Below are positions 20,290-28,807 of a DNA stretch of 64,000 bases, piece after piece. Origin of the DNA: Gammaproteobacteria bacterium (lineage in GTDB: Bacteria > Pseudomonadota > Gammaproteobacteria > Pseudomonadales > Azotimanducaceae); the NCBI GenBank assembly GCA_027297435.1, contig JAPUIA010000087.1:1-64000 (forward strand). Reading direction: 5' to 3'. Below the pieces are notes generated by a model. It saw nothing but the letters and a program-made list of their open reading frames with translations. It searched no databases and was not told the origin of the DNA. Position 1 is the stretch's first letter, and every line of letters begins with the position of its first letter. The position numbers were made by a program, and so were the translations under genes.

Positions 20290-21558
20290 TCATTTTTCGT
20301 CCTTCTGGAGGAGGGCGAAATAAAAACCGTCGGTCGTCCGTTCCGTGGGTAGTAGTTGCCAACCGAACCGTGTCGCCTGTCCAGTTGGTAGCTTGACGTC
20401 AATCACGCGAGCATCGGCCTGCGTCTCAACAAAGGCTCCCACGATGCCGTCGTTCTCCTCAGCCAGAATGGAACAAGTGCAATAAAGTAGGGTACCTCCG
20501 CCGCACAAGGTAAGCCATAGATTACCGAGCAGGCGTCCCTGTAGCTCAAGCTGGCTTTCGACCTCGGTCCAGCGACGCGTGACCTTGATATCGGGATGGC
20601 GTCGCAAGGTGCCGCTGCCGGAACAAGGCACGTCGACTAACACGTGGTCGAAACCGATAGCATCCCACCATGACAATTGGGTAGCGTCAGCGACCTGAAT
20701 CGTAAAGTTCCGGTGACCCAACCGTGCCGCGATGCGTTGCAGGTCTTGCACGCGGTCAGTCGCGCGGTCGATGGCGACAACGTTTAGACCGTCGTGCGCT
20801 TCCAGCAGGTGGAAGAGCTTGCCGCCGGGTGCGGCGCAAGCGTCCAGCACGCGCTGGCCCGGCTCGAGCCGCGCCGCCAAGGGTTGGATCGCAAGTTGTG
20901 CGCCGATGTCTTGCACGGCCACGAGGCCTTCGGCAAAGCCCGGTAGCTCATCGGTGGGGCGCGGGGTTTCGAGGACGAGGGACTCAGGCAGCCAAGACTT
21001 CCGGTAACCGATGTCGGCGCGTTCCAGCAACGCTTGATAGTCACGCGGTGTCGTGCGACGCGTATTGACGCGCAGGCACATGGGCGCGCGCCGGTTGTTG
21101 GCGTCCATCAGCGCCTCAGCCTCGGCATACTGATCTCGTAGTTTACTATTGAGCCATTCCGGATGTTCGAACGAATGTTCGGACGGGCTGATGGGTCGTT
21201 CCGACAACTTCCGCAGCACCGCGTTGACAACGCCCTTGGCCCAGGGCTTACGTAGTTCGTGAGCCGCTTCTACCGTTTCATAGATCGCTGCGTGGGCCGG
21301 TATTCGGGTTCTTCCCAGTTGGTAAGCGCCTACTAACAACAAACCGTACAGGTCCAGATCCTGTTTCCTGAAGGATTTCGACAGCGCATCATCGACCTGA
21401 TCGCAAAGCGAAAAGTAGTGCCGCAGTACGCCATAGGTTAGCTCTTTGCTCAAGCTCGATTGGGCACGGCGTGCCAGGGCCCAATCGATCGTTCGTTTTT
21501 TACCCAAGATGGCATTTAAGTTGCGCGCAGCAACCGCCCGCTCGGCCCTAGGGGTCAT
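20290..21558 (-). CDS. rsmB: 16S rRNA (cytosine967-C5)-methyltransferase RsmB
   Basis: SAM-dependent rRNA methyltransferase. It has an N-terminal NusB-like helical domain, then the SAM motif DACAAPGGKLFHLLEA, motif IV DVPCSGSGTLRRHPDIK and the catalytic-cysteine motif YCTCSILAEEN. I chose the ATG at 21558 (422 aa), which overlaps fmt by 11 bases. ATGs at 21576 and 21597 are also in frame. Confidence 0.94.
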   Translation of the reverse strand: MTPRAERAVAARNLNAILGKKRTIDWALARRAQSSLSKELTYGVLRHYFSLCDQVDDALSKSFRKQDLDLYGLLLVGAYQLGRTRIPAHAAIYETVEAAHELRKPWAKGVVNAVLRKLSERPISPSEHSFEHPEWLNSKLRDQYAEAEALMDANNRRAPMCLRVNTRRTTPRDYQALLERADIGYRKSWLPESLVLETPRPTDELPGFAEGLVAVQDIGAQLAIQPLAARLEPGQRVLDACAAPGGKLFHLLEAHDGLNVVAIDRATDRVQDLQRIAARLGHRNFTIQVADATQLSWWDAIGFDHVLVDVPCSGSGTLRRHPDIKVTRRWTEVESQLELQGRLLGNLWLTLCGGGTLLYCTCSILAEENDGIVGAFVETQADARVIDVKLPTGQATRFGWQLLPTERTTDGFYFALLQKDEK

Positions 21559-22498
21559 GGAACCGCGCGCCGACATGGAAAAGGTCGCCGTAGCCATTGA
21601 GGAGGTCGGCTGGCGTGAGCGGTTGACCCTGGCCGCGATTCAGCCGTACCAATTCGAGGTGCAACTGACCTTCAGCGCAAGCGACACGAATGCCCGACTT
21701 GTCGGCGCACACGATGGTACCGATGGACGCGTGGGTGTCGGAGTCGCTTACGGGTCGCGCGGCGAGGATGCCCACCCGCATCTCACCGAGTAGGCTGACT
21801 ACCGGTGCGCGATGCGCAAGCGCTCGAATTTGCCGCTCGAGCACCAGAGCCGGCTGCGTCCAGTCGCAAAGGGAATCGGCGGGCGCGAGTTTGTGGGCAT
21901 AGGTGGGTTTGCCAACCTGGGGGTAGGCTGGCAGCTCTCCGAGTTGTTCGAGCGCCTCGCACAACAGTTCTGCGCCGAGCTTGGCGAGGGCCTCCCCCAA
22001 CGCCTGCCCGGTTGCGGTTGGCTCGATTGGCAGCGCTCGGTGGAGCAAGACCGGCCCGGTATCGAGTCCTGCGTCCATCTGCATGATCGAGATCCCCGTC
22101 TGCGTGTCGCCGGCCATGATCGCCCGCTCGATGGGCGCCGCTCCGCGCCAGCGCGGTAGCAGCGATGCATGAACGTTGAGGCAGCCGTGACGAGGTACGC
22201 GTAGAACGGTCTCCGGCAGGATCAAGCCGTAGGCAGCGACGACTAGGACGTCTAAGGCGTAGCCCGCGAGCCCAGCGGCGGCCTCGGGTGACCGGAGTGT
22301 CGTCGGCGTGCAGACCGGGATGCCTTGCGCTTCTGCAAGTTGTTTGACCGGGCTCGGTGTTACCCGTTTACCGCGACCGGTGGGGCGATCGGGCTGCGAG
22401 AACACCACCACGGGATGCCGCTCGGCGTTTATCAGTGCGGCCAAGATATCCGCCGCAAAGGCCGGTGTACCGGCAAATCCGATCCGCGTGGCGTTCAC
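21548..22498 (-). CDS. fmt: Methionyl-tRNA formyltransferase
   Basis: Formylates initiator Met-tRNA using 10-formyl-THF. The 316-aa protein has the N-terminal IGFAGTPAFAADIL, the catalytic and folate-binding segment NVHASLLPRWRGAAPI and a C-terminal OB-like domain. It lies 8 bases after def, its functional partner in the N-formyl-methionine cycle, and overlaps rsmB. Confidence 0.96.
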   Translation of the reverse strand: MNATRIGFAGTPAFAADILAALINAERHPVVVFSQPDRPTGRGKRVTPSPVKQLAEAQGIPVCTPTTLRSPEAAAGLAGYALDVLVVAAYGLILPETVLRVPRHGCLNVHASLLPRWRGAAPIERAIMAGDTQTGISIMQMDAGLDTGPVLLHRALPIEPTATGQALGEALAKLGAELLCEALEQLGELPAYPQVGKPTYAHKLAPADSLCDWTQPALVLERQIRALAHRAPVVSLLGEMRVGILAARPVSDSDTHASIGTIVCADKSGIRVACAEGQLHLELVRLNRGQGQPLTPADLLNGYGDLFHVGARFHDP

Positions 22499-22506
22499 CG
22501 TACGCG

Positions 22507-23010
22507 TTACGCTTGAATGCGCTGTTGCTTCTGGAGTTTCTTCCGAATGCGCATGCGCTTGAGGCTTGATAGGTAGTCGACGAACAGCTTGCCTTCGAGA
22601 TGATCACATTCGTGTTGGATGCAAACGGCAAGCGTGCCTTCCGCTTCCAGCGTTGCTGGCCGGCCATTGCGATCGATGGACTCGACTCGGACTCGATCGA
22701 ATCTCGTCACCGGCTCGTAGATTCCTGGCAGCGACAGGCAACCCTCTTCGGTTTCCATGGGCTCGCCGTCGAGTTGCAACTCGGGATTGATAAAGGCGTG
22801 CGGCTCGTCGCGGTTTTCAGAGACATCGATCACGATGATGCGTTTGTGCACGTCCACTTGGCTGGCAGCGAGACCAATGCCCGGTGCGCTGTACATGGTC
22901 TCATACATGTCGTCGATCAACGTCCGAATCTGCTCGTCGACGATATCTACGGGTTGCGCTTTGGTGCGTAGCCTAGGATCGGGATATTGGAGAATATCGA
23001 GGATTGCCAT
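22507..23010 (-). CDS. def: Peptide deformylase
   Basis: Metalloenzyme removing the N-terminal formyl group from new proteins. The three family motifs are present: [17 protein letters not shown] and [11 protein letters not shown], the last with the HExxH-type metal ligands. Length is 167 aa. It is the first gene of the def-fmt-rsmB-trkA-trkH run and is divergent from the LysM gene. Confidence 0.97.
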   Translation of the reverse strand: MAILDILQYPDPRLRTKAQPVDIVDEQIRTLIDDMYETMYSAPGIGLAASQVDVHKRIIVIDVSENRDEPHAFINPELQLDGEPMETEEGCLSLPGIYEPVTRFDRVRVESIDRNGRPATLEAEGTLAVCIQHECDHLEGKLFVDYLSSLKRMRIRKKLQKQQRIQA

Positions 23011-23259
23011 CGTGGTTGAAAACCGTGAAACAGTTCGCCTAAGACCGATCTAAGACCGAGTTGGGGGCGATGTGATCTATCTCTAGTATTGGTGTAATTC
23101 GTACTGCTAAGATTGTGAAGAGTATAAACTTTTTCTTTCTCTAAACACGTTTTGACGAGCCGCGTTGAGCAAATTTTGGAGACGTTAATCGGGATCATGA
23201 AGGTGATCGGCGCGGCCGCAACGCCGCGGTATAGGAGCCGCCAGAAAAGGGACTACATC

Positions 23260-24345
23260 ATGAGGAAACTGTTCACCGTTCGCCAACGCCTGGGTCTACT
23301 CGCAGCCAGCATGCTGGTCGCGGTCACCTTGACCATGCAGGCAGCCACGACGGATTTGAATCAGTACTTACGGCCCGGCCATCCAGACGTATATACCGTG
23401 TTGAAGGGCGATACGCTCTGGGACATATCGGGCCAGTTTCTCGAGCGACCTTGGTTGTGGCCGGAGTTGTGGCAGATCAATCCACACATCGAAAATCCCC
23501 ATCTCATCTATCCGGGTGACCGGATCTCGCTTGTCTACGTGGAAGGACAGCCACGGCTGACGCTCGAACGCGGCGCTGCCGGCCGTACCTATCGCTTGAG
23601 CCCCAGCGACACCGTGACGTTGAAGCCTCGGATTCGTGCGACACCACTGGAATCGGCCATTCCGGCGATTCAATTGGATGCGATTCAGGGATTCTTGGTG
23701 CAAAACCGCGTCGTCGAACCGGAGGAACTGAGCGCGGCGCCGTATGTCGTTCAAGGTGAAAGTAATCGGTTGATACTGGGTGGCGGTGATCGTGTCTATG
23801 TCCGAGGCGTGTTACCCGACAGCGCGGCGTACAATGTCGTGCGGCGTGGCCCCGTCTATGTCGATCCCGAGACCAACGAAACGCTCGGTCAGGAAGCCAC
23901 GTACATCGGCCTCGGCACGACCGTTGCCCAAGAGGATGACATCGCAACCATGGCCATCTCTTCCAGTCGCGCGGAGGTGCGGATTGGTGACCGCATCATG
24001 GCGACCGAAGAACGCCGCGTCGATTCGAGATTCTTCCCGAGTGCACCCGATGAAGACGTCGAGGGTCAAATCATTTCGGTGTTTGGCGGCGTCACCCAAG
24101 TCGGTACCTATGACGTGGTGGTCATCAACCGGGGCGAGCGCGAAGGCTTGCAAACCGGTAACGTGATGGCCATCTACAAGCGTGGTGCCATGGCTCGCGA
24201 CAGGATTGCCAATGAGACCATACGCCTGCCGAGCGAGCGTGCGGGGTTGCTGATGATATTCCGCGTGTTCGAAAAGTTGTCGTACGGACTCGTGCTGGAT
24301 GCCGAGCGACCCCTGTCCGTCGACGACGAAGTGCGTAATCCCTAA
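23260..24345 (+). CDS. LysM-domain exported protein
   Basis: Probably a periplasmic or envelope peptidoglycan-associated protein. From the ATG at 23260 (AAAAGG ribosome site 9 bases upstream) the 361-aa product begins with a signal-like region (LGLLAASMLVAVTLTMQA). A LysM domain follows around residues 40-90 (YTVLKGDTLWDISGQFL, then NPHLIYPGDRISLV). The remaining 270 residues match the LysM protein usually found beside def and dprA. The role is not established. It starts a plus-strand run leading to dprA. Confidence 0.88.
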   Translation: MRKLFTVRQRLGLLAASMLVAVTLTMQAATTDLNQYLRPGHPDVYTVLKGDTLWDISGQFLERPWLWPELWQINPHIENPHLIYPGDRISLVYVEGQPRLTLERGAAGRTYRLSPSDTVTLKPRIRATPLESAIPAIQLDAIQGFLVQNRVVEPEELSAAPYVVQGESNRLILGGGDRVYVRGVLPDSAAYNVVRRGPVYVDPETNETLGQEATYIGLGTTVAQEDDIATMAISSSRAEVRIGDRIMATEERRVDSRFFPSAPDEDVEGQIISVFGGVTQVGTYDVVVINRGEREGLQTGNVMAIYKRGAMARDRIANETIRLPSERAGLLMIFRVFEKLSYGLVLDAERPLSVDDEVRNP

Positions 24346-24429
24346 ACCACACGACGCGACGCTACCGTCCGACAGCTGCCGCCATCCGCGGCGTCTTCAC
24401 TTTGGCCTCGGGCCGTCTAGGCTGATGCG

Positions 24430-25443
24430 ATGTCGCTGTCCGAAGCCGAAGCGCTGCTATATCTCTGCCAGGCGGCACCCCGACGACAAGTTCGGCAATG
24501 GCTGCAAACGGAAGGTTCGTCTATCGCCGCGCACGAGCGTCACGGGCGCACGCCGGTTTGGACATGGGCACGGCTTGCCGATCTTGGCATCGGCGTGGTC
24601 ACGCAATACGACGAGCAGTTTCCCGACGCGCTGAGCGAGATCCCGGATGCACCGCTCGTGCTCTACTATCGAGGCTCGCTGGAGAGTCTTTCAGTACCGG
24701 CTGTTGCCGTCGTGGGTGCGCGTCGTTGCACGCGTTATGGGCTGCAGATCGCTCGGTCGATGGGACGCGCGTTTGCCAGTCAAGGGTTGACGGTGGTGTC
24801 GGGATTGGCACGCGGCATTGACGGGGCGGCACACGAGGGCGTGCTGGAAAGCACACGCCAAAACGTCGCCGTGGCGGTGTTGGGGAGCGGCATGCTGCAA
24901 CTCTACCCCCGAGAAAACACGCGGCTCGCCGAGGCGATCGTTGCGAGTGGTGGTGCATTGATTACCGAGTACCTACCGGATGCGCCGCCACTCAAAGGTC
25001 ATTTCCCCGAACGCAACCGCATCATCAGCGGCTTGGGGCAGGCCGTGATCGTGGTCGAAGCGAGTCGCAAGAGCGGTTCCTTGATCACCGCACGCATGGC
25101 GCTGGAGCAAGGTCGGGACGTATTTGCGGTTCCCGGACCGGTGACGAGCCATGCCAGCGTCGGCTGCCATTGGTTGATACAACAAGGGGCCGGGCTGGTA
25201 GAAGGTGCCGACGACGTATTGGTCGAGTTTGGCCTCGTTGCCAGCAACCGGCCAGCGGTGGCGGAGCCACCAGCCGCATTGAAGCCGGTGTTTGAGTGCG
25301 TGTTGCCGACACCCATATCGGCCGAGCAGATCGCCGTCGAGTTGGGGCTGCCTATAGCCGGGGTCAGTGCCGCGCTCATTCAGTTGGAACTCAGCGGATT
25401 TGTCGAGCAAAGGCCGGACGGGTATATTCTCCTGCTCCTTTGA
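24430..25443 (+). CDS. dprA: DNA-processing protein DprA (Smf)
   Basis: Single-strand DNA binding protein that loads RecA during natural transformation. The Rossmann-like core includes VVGARRCTRYG, VVSGLARGIDGAAHEG and VIVVEASRKSGSLITARMA. A C-terminal winged-helix segment follows (residues about 285-337). Length is 337 aa. It lies between the LysM gene and purE-tsaC-aroE, a conserved gammaproteobacterial arrangement. Confidence 0.95.
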   Translation: MSLSEAEALLYLCQAAPRRQVRQWLQTEGSSIAAHERHGRTPVWTWARLADLGIGVVTQYDEQFPDALSEIPDAPLVLYYRGSLESLSVPAVAVVGARRCTRYGLQIARSMGRAFASQGLTVVSGLARGIDGAAHEGVLESTRQNVAVAVLGSGMLQLYPRENTRLAEAIVASGGALITEYLPDAPPLKGHFPERNRIISGLGQAVIVVEASRKSGSLITARMALEQGRDVFAVPGPVTSHASVGCHWLIQQGAGLVEGADDVLVEFGLVASNRPAVAEPPAALKPVFECVLPTPISAEQIAVELGLPIAGVSAALIQLELSGFVEQRPDGYILLLL

Positions 25444-25466
25444 TGCCGTCACGAGGATGGGGCCCA

Positions 25467-25967
25467 ATGAGCTTCGTTACTATCCTAATGGGGTCCGAGT
25501 CCGATTGGCCCGCCATGCAGGCCTGCACCGCTGTGCTCGGGCAGTTGGCGATAGACTTTGAGGTGCGCGTGACATCCGCTCACCGAACGCCCCAGGCCAC
25601 CTCCGAGTACGTACAGGACGTTGTCGGGCGCGGTTGCGCGGTATTCATCTGCGCGGCCGGCATGGCGGCGCATCTCGCGGGAGCGGTGGCGGCCCGCACG
25701 ACGTTACCGGTGATTGGAGTGCCCATCGACAGCGGCCCTTTGAGCGGATTCGATGCGCTGTTATCCACCGTGCAGATGCCGGGCGGTGTTCCGGTGGCGA
25801 CGGTCGCCGTTGGCCGGGCCGGTGCGAAAAATGCGGCCTACCTGGCGGCACAGATATTGGCGTTGAACGACCCATCACTCGCCCAAAAACTCGTCGACGA
25901 TCGGGCAGCCAACCAAGCCAACGTTCAGGCCCAGAATGACCGAATTCAGGCCGAACTGGGGAGTTGA
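25467..25967 (+). CDS. purE: N5-carboxyaminoimidazole ribonucleotide mutase
   Basis: Purine-pathway enzyme converting N5-CAIR to CAIR. The 166-aa protein has MGSESDWP, the catalytic SAHRTP loop and [13 protein letters not shown], all class I PurE signatures. The ATG at 25467 gives the standard N-terminus. An in-frame ATG at 25443 would add 8 residues. No purK is seen nearby. It overlaps tsaC by 32 bases. Confidence 0.95.
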   Translation: MSFVTILMGSESDWPAMQACTAVLGQLAIDFEVRVTSAHRTPQATSEYVQDVVGRGCAVFICAAGMAAHLAGAVAARTTLPVIGVPIDSGPLSGFDALLSTVQMPGGVPVATVAVGRAGAKNAAYLAAQILALNDPSLAQKLVDDRAANQANVQAQNDRIQAELGS

Positions 25968-26508
25968 CGGCTTTCATCTCACGCAGGCAGCCTGGTCGTT
26001 GCGCCGCGGCGGCGTGGTCGCACATGCGACCGAAGGCGTTTGGGGCTTAGCCTGCGACCCTTTCAATGCGCATGCGGTCGGTAAGCTGCTTCGGTTGAAA
26101 TCGCGCGACACGGCCAAGGGGCTGATACTCATCGGCGCTGATGCGTCGTGTTTTGCCGGCGAACTGGAGGCGCTCGATGCCGATTCCCTAGGCAGAGTGC
26201 TAGCCAGTTGGCCGGGGCCGGTTTCCTGGGCGGTGCCCAACCAACGCTTCGCCGTATGGATAACGGGGCAACACACATCGGTGGTCATCAGAGTCCCAGG
26301 GCACGCGCAGGCGCAAGCACTGTGTTCGACGTTCGGCGGACCGCTGGTCTCGACCTCGGCCAACCTGCGCGGTCGGGCGAGTACCAGTGATGTCTTGAAA
26401 GTCCGCAAGTGGTTCGGCGATCGGCTGGATTATTACCTACCGGGCCGTACCGGCGCGCGCACGCGGCCGAGTGAGATTCGAACCCTAACCGGTAGGATTC
26501 TGAGGTGA
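25936..26508 (+). CDS. tsaC: Threonylcarbamoyl-AMP synthase TsaC (YrdC family)
   Basis: Makes threonylcarbamoyl-adenylate for the t6A37 modification of tRNA. The 190-aa protein has GGVVAHATEGVWGLACDP and the STSANLRG motif near residue 140, which matches the short TsaC form rather than the longer Sua5. The start ATG lies inside purE. The stop overlaps aroE (TGATG). Confidence 0.93.
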   Translation: MTEFRPNWGVDGFHLTQAAWSLRRGGVVAHATEGVWGLACDPFNAHAVGKLLRLKSRDTAKGLILIGADASCFAGELEALDADSLGRVLASWPGPVSWAVPNQRFAVWITGQHTSVVIRVPGHAQAQALCSTFGGPLVSTSANLRGRASTSDVLKVRKWFGDRLDYYLPGRTGARTRPSEIRTLTGRILR

Positions 26509-27314
26509 TGGATCGCTACATCGTCATCGGCAATCCGGTCGAGCATTCGTTGTCTCCGGACATTCACCGCGCCTTTGCGGAACAGACGCGCGAGGATCTC
26601 GAGTACGCAACGTTGTTCGCGCCGCAAGACGCATTTGCCTCGAAGATTGCGGGGTTCTTCGATGCAGGGGGTCGCGGCGCGAACGTCACGGTACCATTCA
26701 AGTCCGAGGCCCACAGCTGGGTAGATGCGCATGACGTTTCAGCCGCGACGACCGGCGCGGTCAATACCATCGCGCGGGAGGGTGACCTATCGATGGGCTA
26801 CAACACGGACGGACCAGGATTGATAGCAGACCTCGACGCCCTGGGTATCGATGTCGCGGGCAGCCGGCTCCTGATGCTCGGTGCCGGTGGTGCCGCGCGC
26901 GGGGTCCTCGGTCCGTTGTTGGCTGCAGGGGTCGCTGACCTGGTGGTTGCCAATCGCACGGTTGCGCGAGCCGAGACGCTGGTGGCAGCACTTGAGGGTG
27001 GCGCCGTCAAAGCCTGCGGGCTCGAAGCGGTGACGGGTCCCTTCGACGTGATCATCAACGGTACTTCCGCAGGTCTGAGCGGCGAGGCTGCGTTGATTGC
27101 ACCGGCCGTCGCCCAGGGGGCGATATGTTATGACCTTCTGTACGCGCGTGATGGTGCAACGCCGTTTTGTGAATGGGCGCGCTCCGCCGGTGCCACGAGG
27201 GTCGTAGACGGCTTGGGCATGTTGGTCGAGCAAGCCGCCGCCGCATTCGCTATATGGCGGGGTGTTACCCCGGACGCCAGAACGGTTCTCGCGGCGTTGC
27301 GTGGCCATACTTAG
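26508..27314 (+). CDS. aroE: Shikimate dehydrogenase
   Basis: NADPH-dependent reduction of 3-dehydroshikimate in aromatic amino acid synthesis. Substrate-binding residues lie in NPVEHSLSPDIHRAF and NVTVPFK, and the catalytic region has NTDGPGLIADL. The cofactor loop is GAGGAARGV followed by NRTVARAE. The protein has 268 aa from the ATG at 26508; a GTG three bases earlier is possible. Confidence 0.96.
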   Translation: MDRYIVIGNPVEHSLSPDIHRAFAEQTREDLEYATLFAPQDAFASKIAGFFDAGGRGANVTVPFKSEAHSWVDAHDVSAATTGAVNTIAREGDLSMGYNTDGPGLIADLDALGIDVAGSRLLMLGAGGAARGVLGPLLAAGVADLVVANRTVARAETLVAALEGGAVKACGLEAVTGPFDVIINGTSAGLSGEAALIAPAVAQGAICYDLLYARDGATPFCEWARSAGATRVVDGLGMLVEQAAAAFAIWRGVTPDARTVLAALRGHT

Positions 27315-27317
27315 TCG

Positions 27318-27557
27318 ATGCGTGGCAAGAAAACCAACGAACGTTTCATTGCCGGTGCGGTGTGCCCTGCCTGCCATGTGCTAGACCGTATCGTCGTTTC
27401 CTCGGACGATGAGGGCATCGAGCACCAGCGTTGCGTCAGCTGCGGCTATGCTAAGCACGGCCACCCGGCCGCGAGCACCCCGCCGAGTGGTAGATTGCAG
27501 AGGCAGGAACCGACGCCCAGCAAGACCATACGCATCGTCGATCCGCGTGATCGCTGA
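27318..27557 (+). CDS. YheV-type zinc-ribbon protein
   Basis: Small 79-aa protein with RFIAGAVCPACHVLDRI near the N-terminus, a second cysteine pair CVSCGYAKHG about 23 residues later and a C-terminal IRIVDP. This pattern (RFIAGAxCPxC, then CxxCG) resembles the E. coli YheV family. The four cysteines probably bind zinc. Function is unknown. It follows aroE by three bases and is probably in the same transcript. Confidence 0.8.
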   Translation: MRGKKTNERFIAGAVCPACHVLDRIVVSSDDEGIEHQRCVSCGYAKHGHPAASTPPSGRLQRQEPTPSKTIRIVDPRDR

Positions 27558-27580
27558 TTGGGAAGGTCGTTTGGGCGCTG

Positions 27581-27611
27581 TTGGATTCTGCAAACGCGTG
27601 CAGAGTAATAT
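27581..27611 (+). promoter_or_regulatory. Possible promoter with embedded palindrome upstream of the cytochrome oxidase operon
   Basis: TTGGAT (27581-27586) and TAATAT (27606-27611) could be -35 and -10 boxes, but the spacing of 19 is wide. A 6-base inverted repeat TCTGCA (27587-27592) / TGCAGA (27599-27604) fills the spacer, where an operator could sit. This is weak evidence from pattern alone. Confidence 0.3.
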
Positions 27612-27661
27612 GTAGGGGCGGATAAGGGACGGGAAGCGTCGGTTCGGGGAAGGGACCCAGG

Positions 27662-28804
27662 GTGTCGATGACAAAAACAGTATGGGGCGCACTGTCGGGC
27701 GGTCTCGCAACGTTGGCTTGTAGCGGCGTTGCGTTGGGCGACGAGCTCAACATGCCCGTTGGCGTGACCGACGTCAGCCGCAAGATTTACGACCTGCACA
27801 CGGACATCCTCCTGATCTGCGTGGTCATCGGTCTCGTCCTGTTTTCTGCCATGCTCTGGTCGATTGTCCGTCACCGCAAGGCCGCCGGATACGAGGCCGC
27901 ACAGTTTCACGAAAACACCCGGCTCGAGATCGCTTGGACGCTCATTCCCGTCGCGATTCTCATCGCCATCGCCTACCCGGCAACGCGCGTGTTGATCGAC
28001 ATATACGACACCGGCGGCGAAGATCTGACCATCGAGGTGCGCGGCTACCAGTGGAAATGGCAGTACAAATATCTGGACGAAGACTTCAACAACACGTTTG
28101 GTTTCTTCAGCACCTTGACCACCAGCCAAGACGAGATTCAGAACCGCACCACCAAGGGCGAGCACTATCTGTTGGAAGTGGACAACCCCTTGCGTATACC
28201 GACCAACCGTAAAGTACGTTTCTTGGTCACGTCGGAAGACGTCATCCACGCTTGGTGGGTGCCGGATTTCGGTATCAAGCGCGATGCCGTGCCCGGCATC
28301 CTGAACGAGATGTGGACCATCGTCCAAGAGCCAGGCGTGTATCGCGGACAATGCACCGAACTTTGCGGCAAAGACCACGGCTTCATGCCGGTGGTCGTCG
28401 AGGTGTTGCCGGAAGACGAGTATGACGCGTGGTATACGGAACGTGTCGTGGCGGAAAAGGTACGTCGCGAGGCGTTAACCAGGACGTTTACCGGTGATGA
28501 ACTGATGGCCGAGGGACAGCGCGTCTACAACACGTTTTGTGTCGCGTGCCACCAGCCGAATGGTCAAGGTGTACCGCCCGTATATCCGGCATTGGCCGAA
28601 GGGCTGGTGACGACCGGACCTAGAGATCGGCACATTCGCACGGTCTACGAAGGGCTGCCCGGTACCGCGATGCAGGCTTTCGGTCGGCAGCTCGACGCGC
28701 GGGAGCTTGCGTCTGTCGTGCACTACGAGCGTCATGCCTTCGGCAACAACGTCGGCGATATCACTCAGCCCCGCGACGTCATCAACTTGATGGAGGGCGA
28801 GTAG
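27662..28804 (+). CDS. coxB: Cytochrome c oxidase subunit II with fused cytochrome c domain
   Basis: Electron-entry subunit of an aa3-type oxidase. It has a signal-like N-terminus and two membrane helices (about 45-70 and 88-110). A cupredoxin domain follows with the CuA ligands CTELCGKDHGFM and an upstream His in VIHAWWVPDF. A C-terminal cytochrome c module has CVACH and a likely axial Met in GTAMQAFG, making this the caa3-like form of subunit II. The GTG at 27662 or the ATG at 27668 can be the start. It is the first gene of coxB-coxA-ctaG-coxC. Confidence 0.96.
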   Translation: MSMTKTVWGALSGGLATLACSGVALGDELNMPVGVTDVSRKIYDLHTDILLICVVIGLVLFSAMLWSIVRHRKAAGYEAAQFHENTRLEIAWTLIPVAILIAIAYPATRVLIDIYDTGGEDLTIEVRGYQWKWQYKYLDEDFNNTFGFFSTLTTSQDEIQNRTTKGEHYLLEVDNPLRIPTNRKVRFLVTSEDVIHAWWVPDFGIKRDAVPGILNEMWTIVQEPGVYRGQCTELCGKDHGFMPVVVEVLPEDEYDAWYTERVVAEKVRREALTRTFTGDELMAEGQRVYNTFCVACHQPNGQGVPPVYPALAEGLVTTGPRDRHIRTVYEGLPGTAMQAFGRQLDARELASVVHYERHAFGNNVGDITQPRDVINLMEGE

Positions 28805-28807
28805 GTC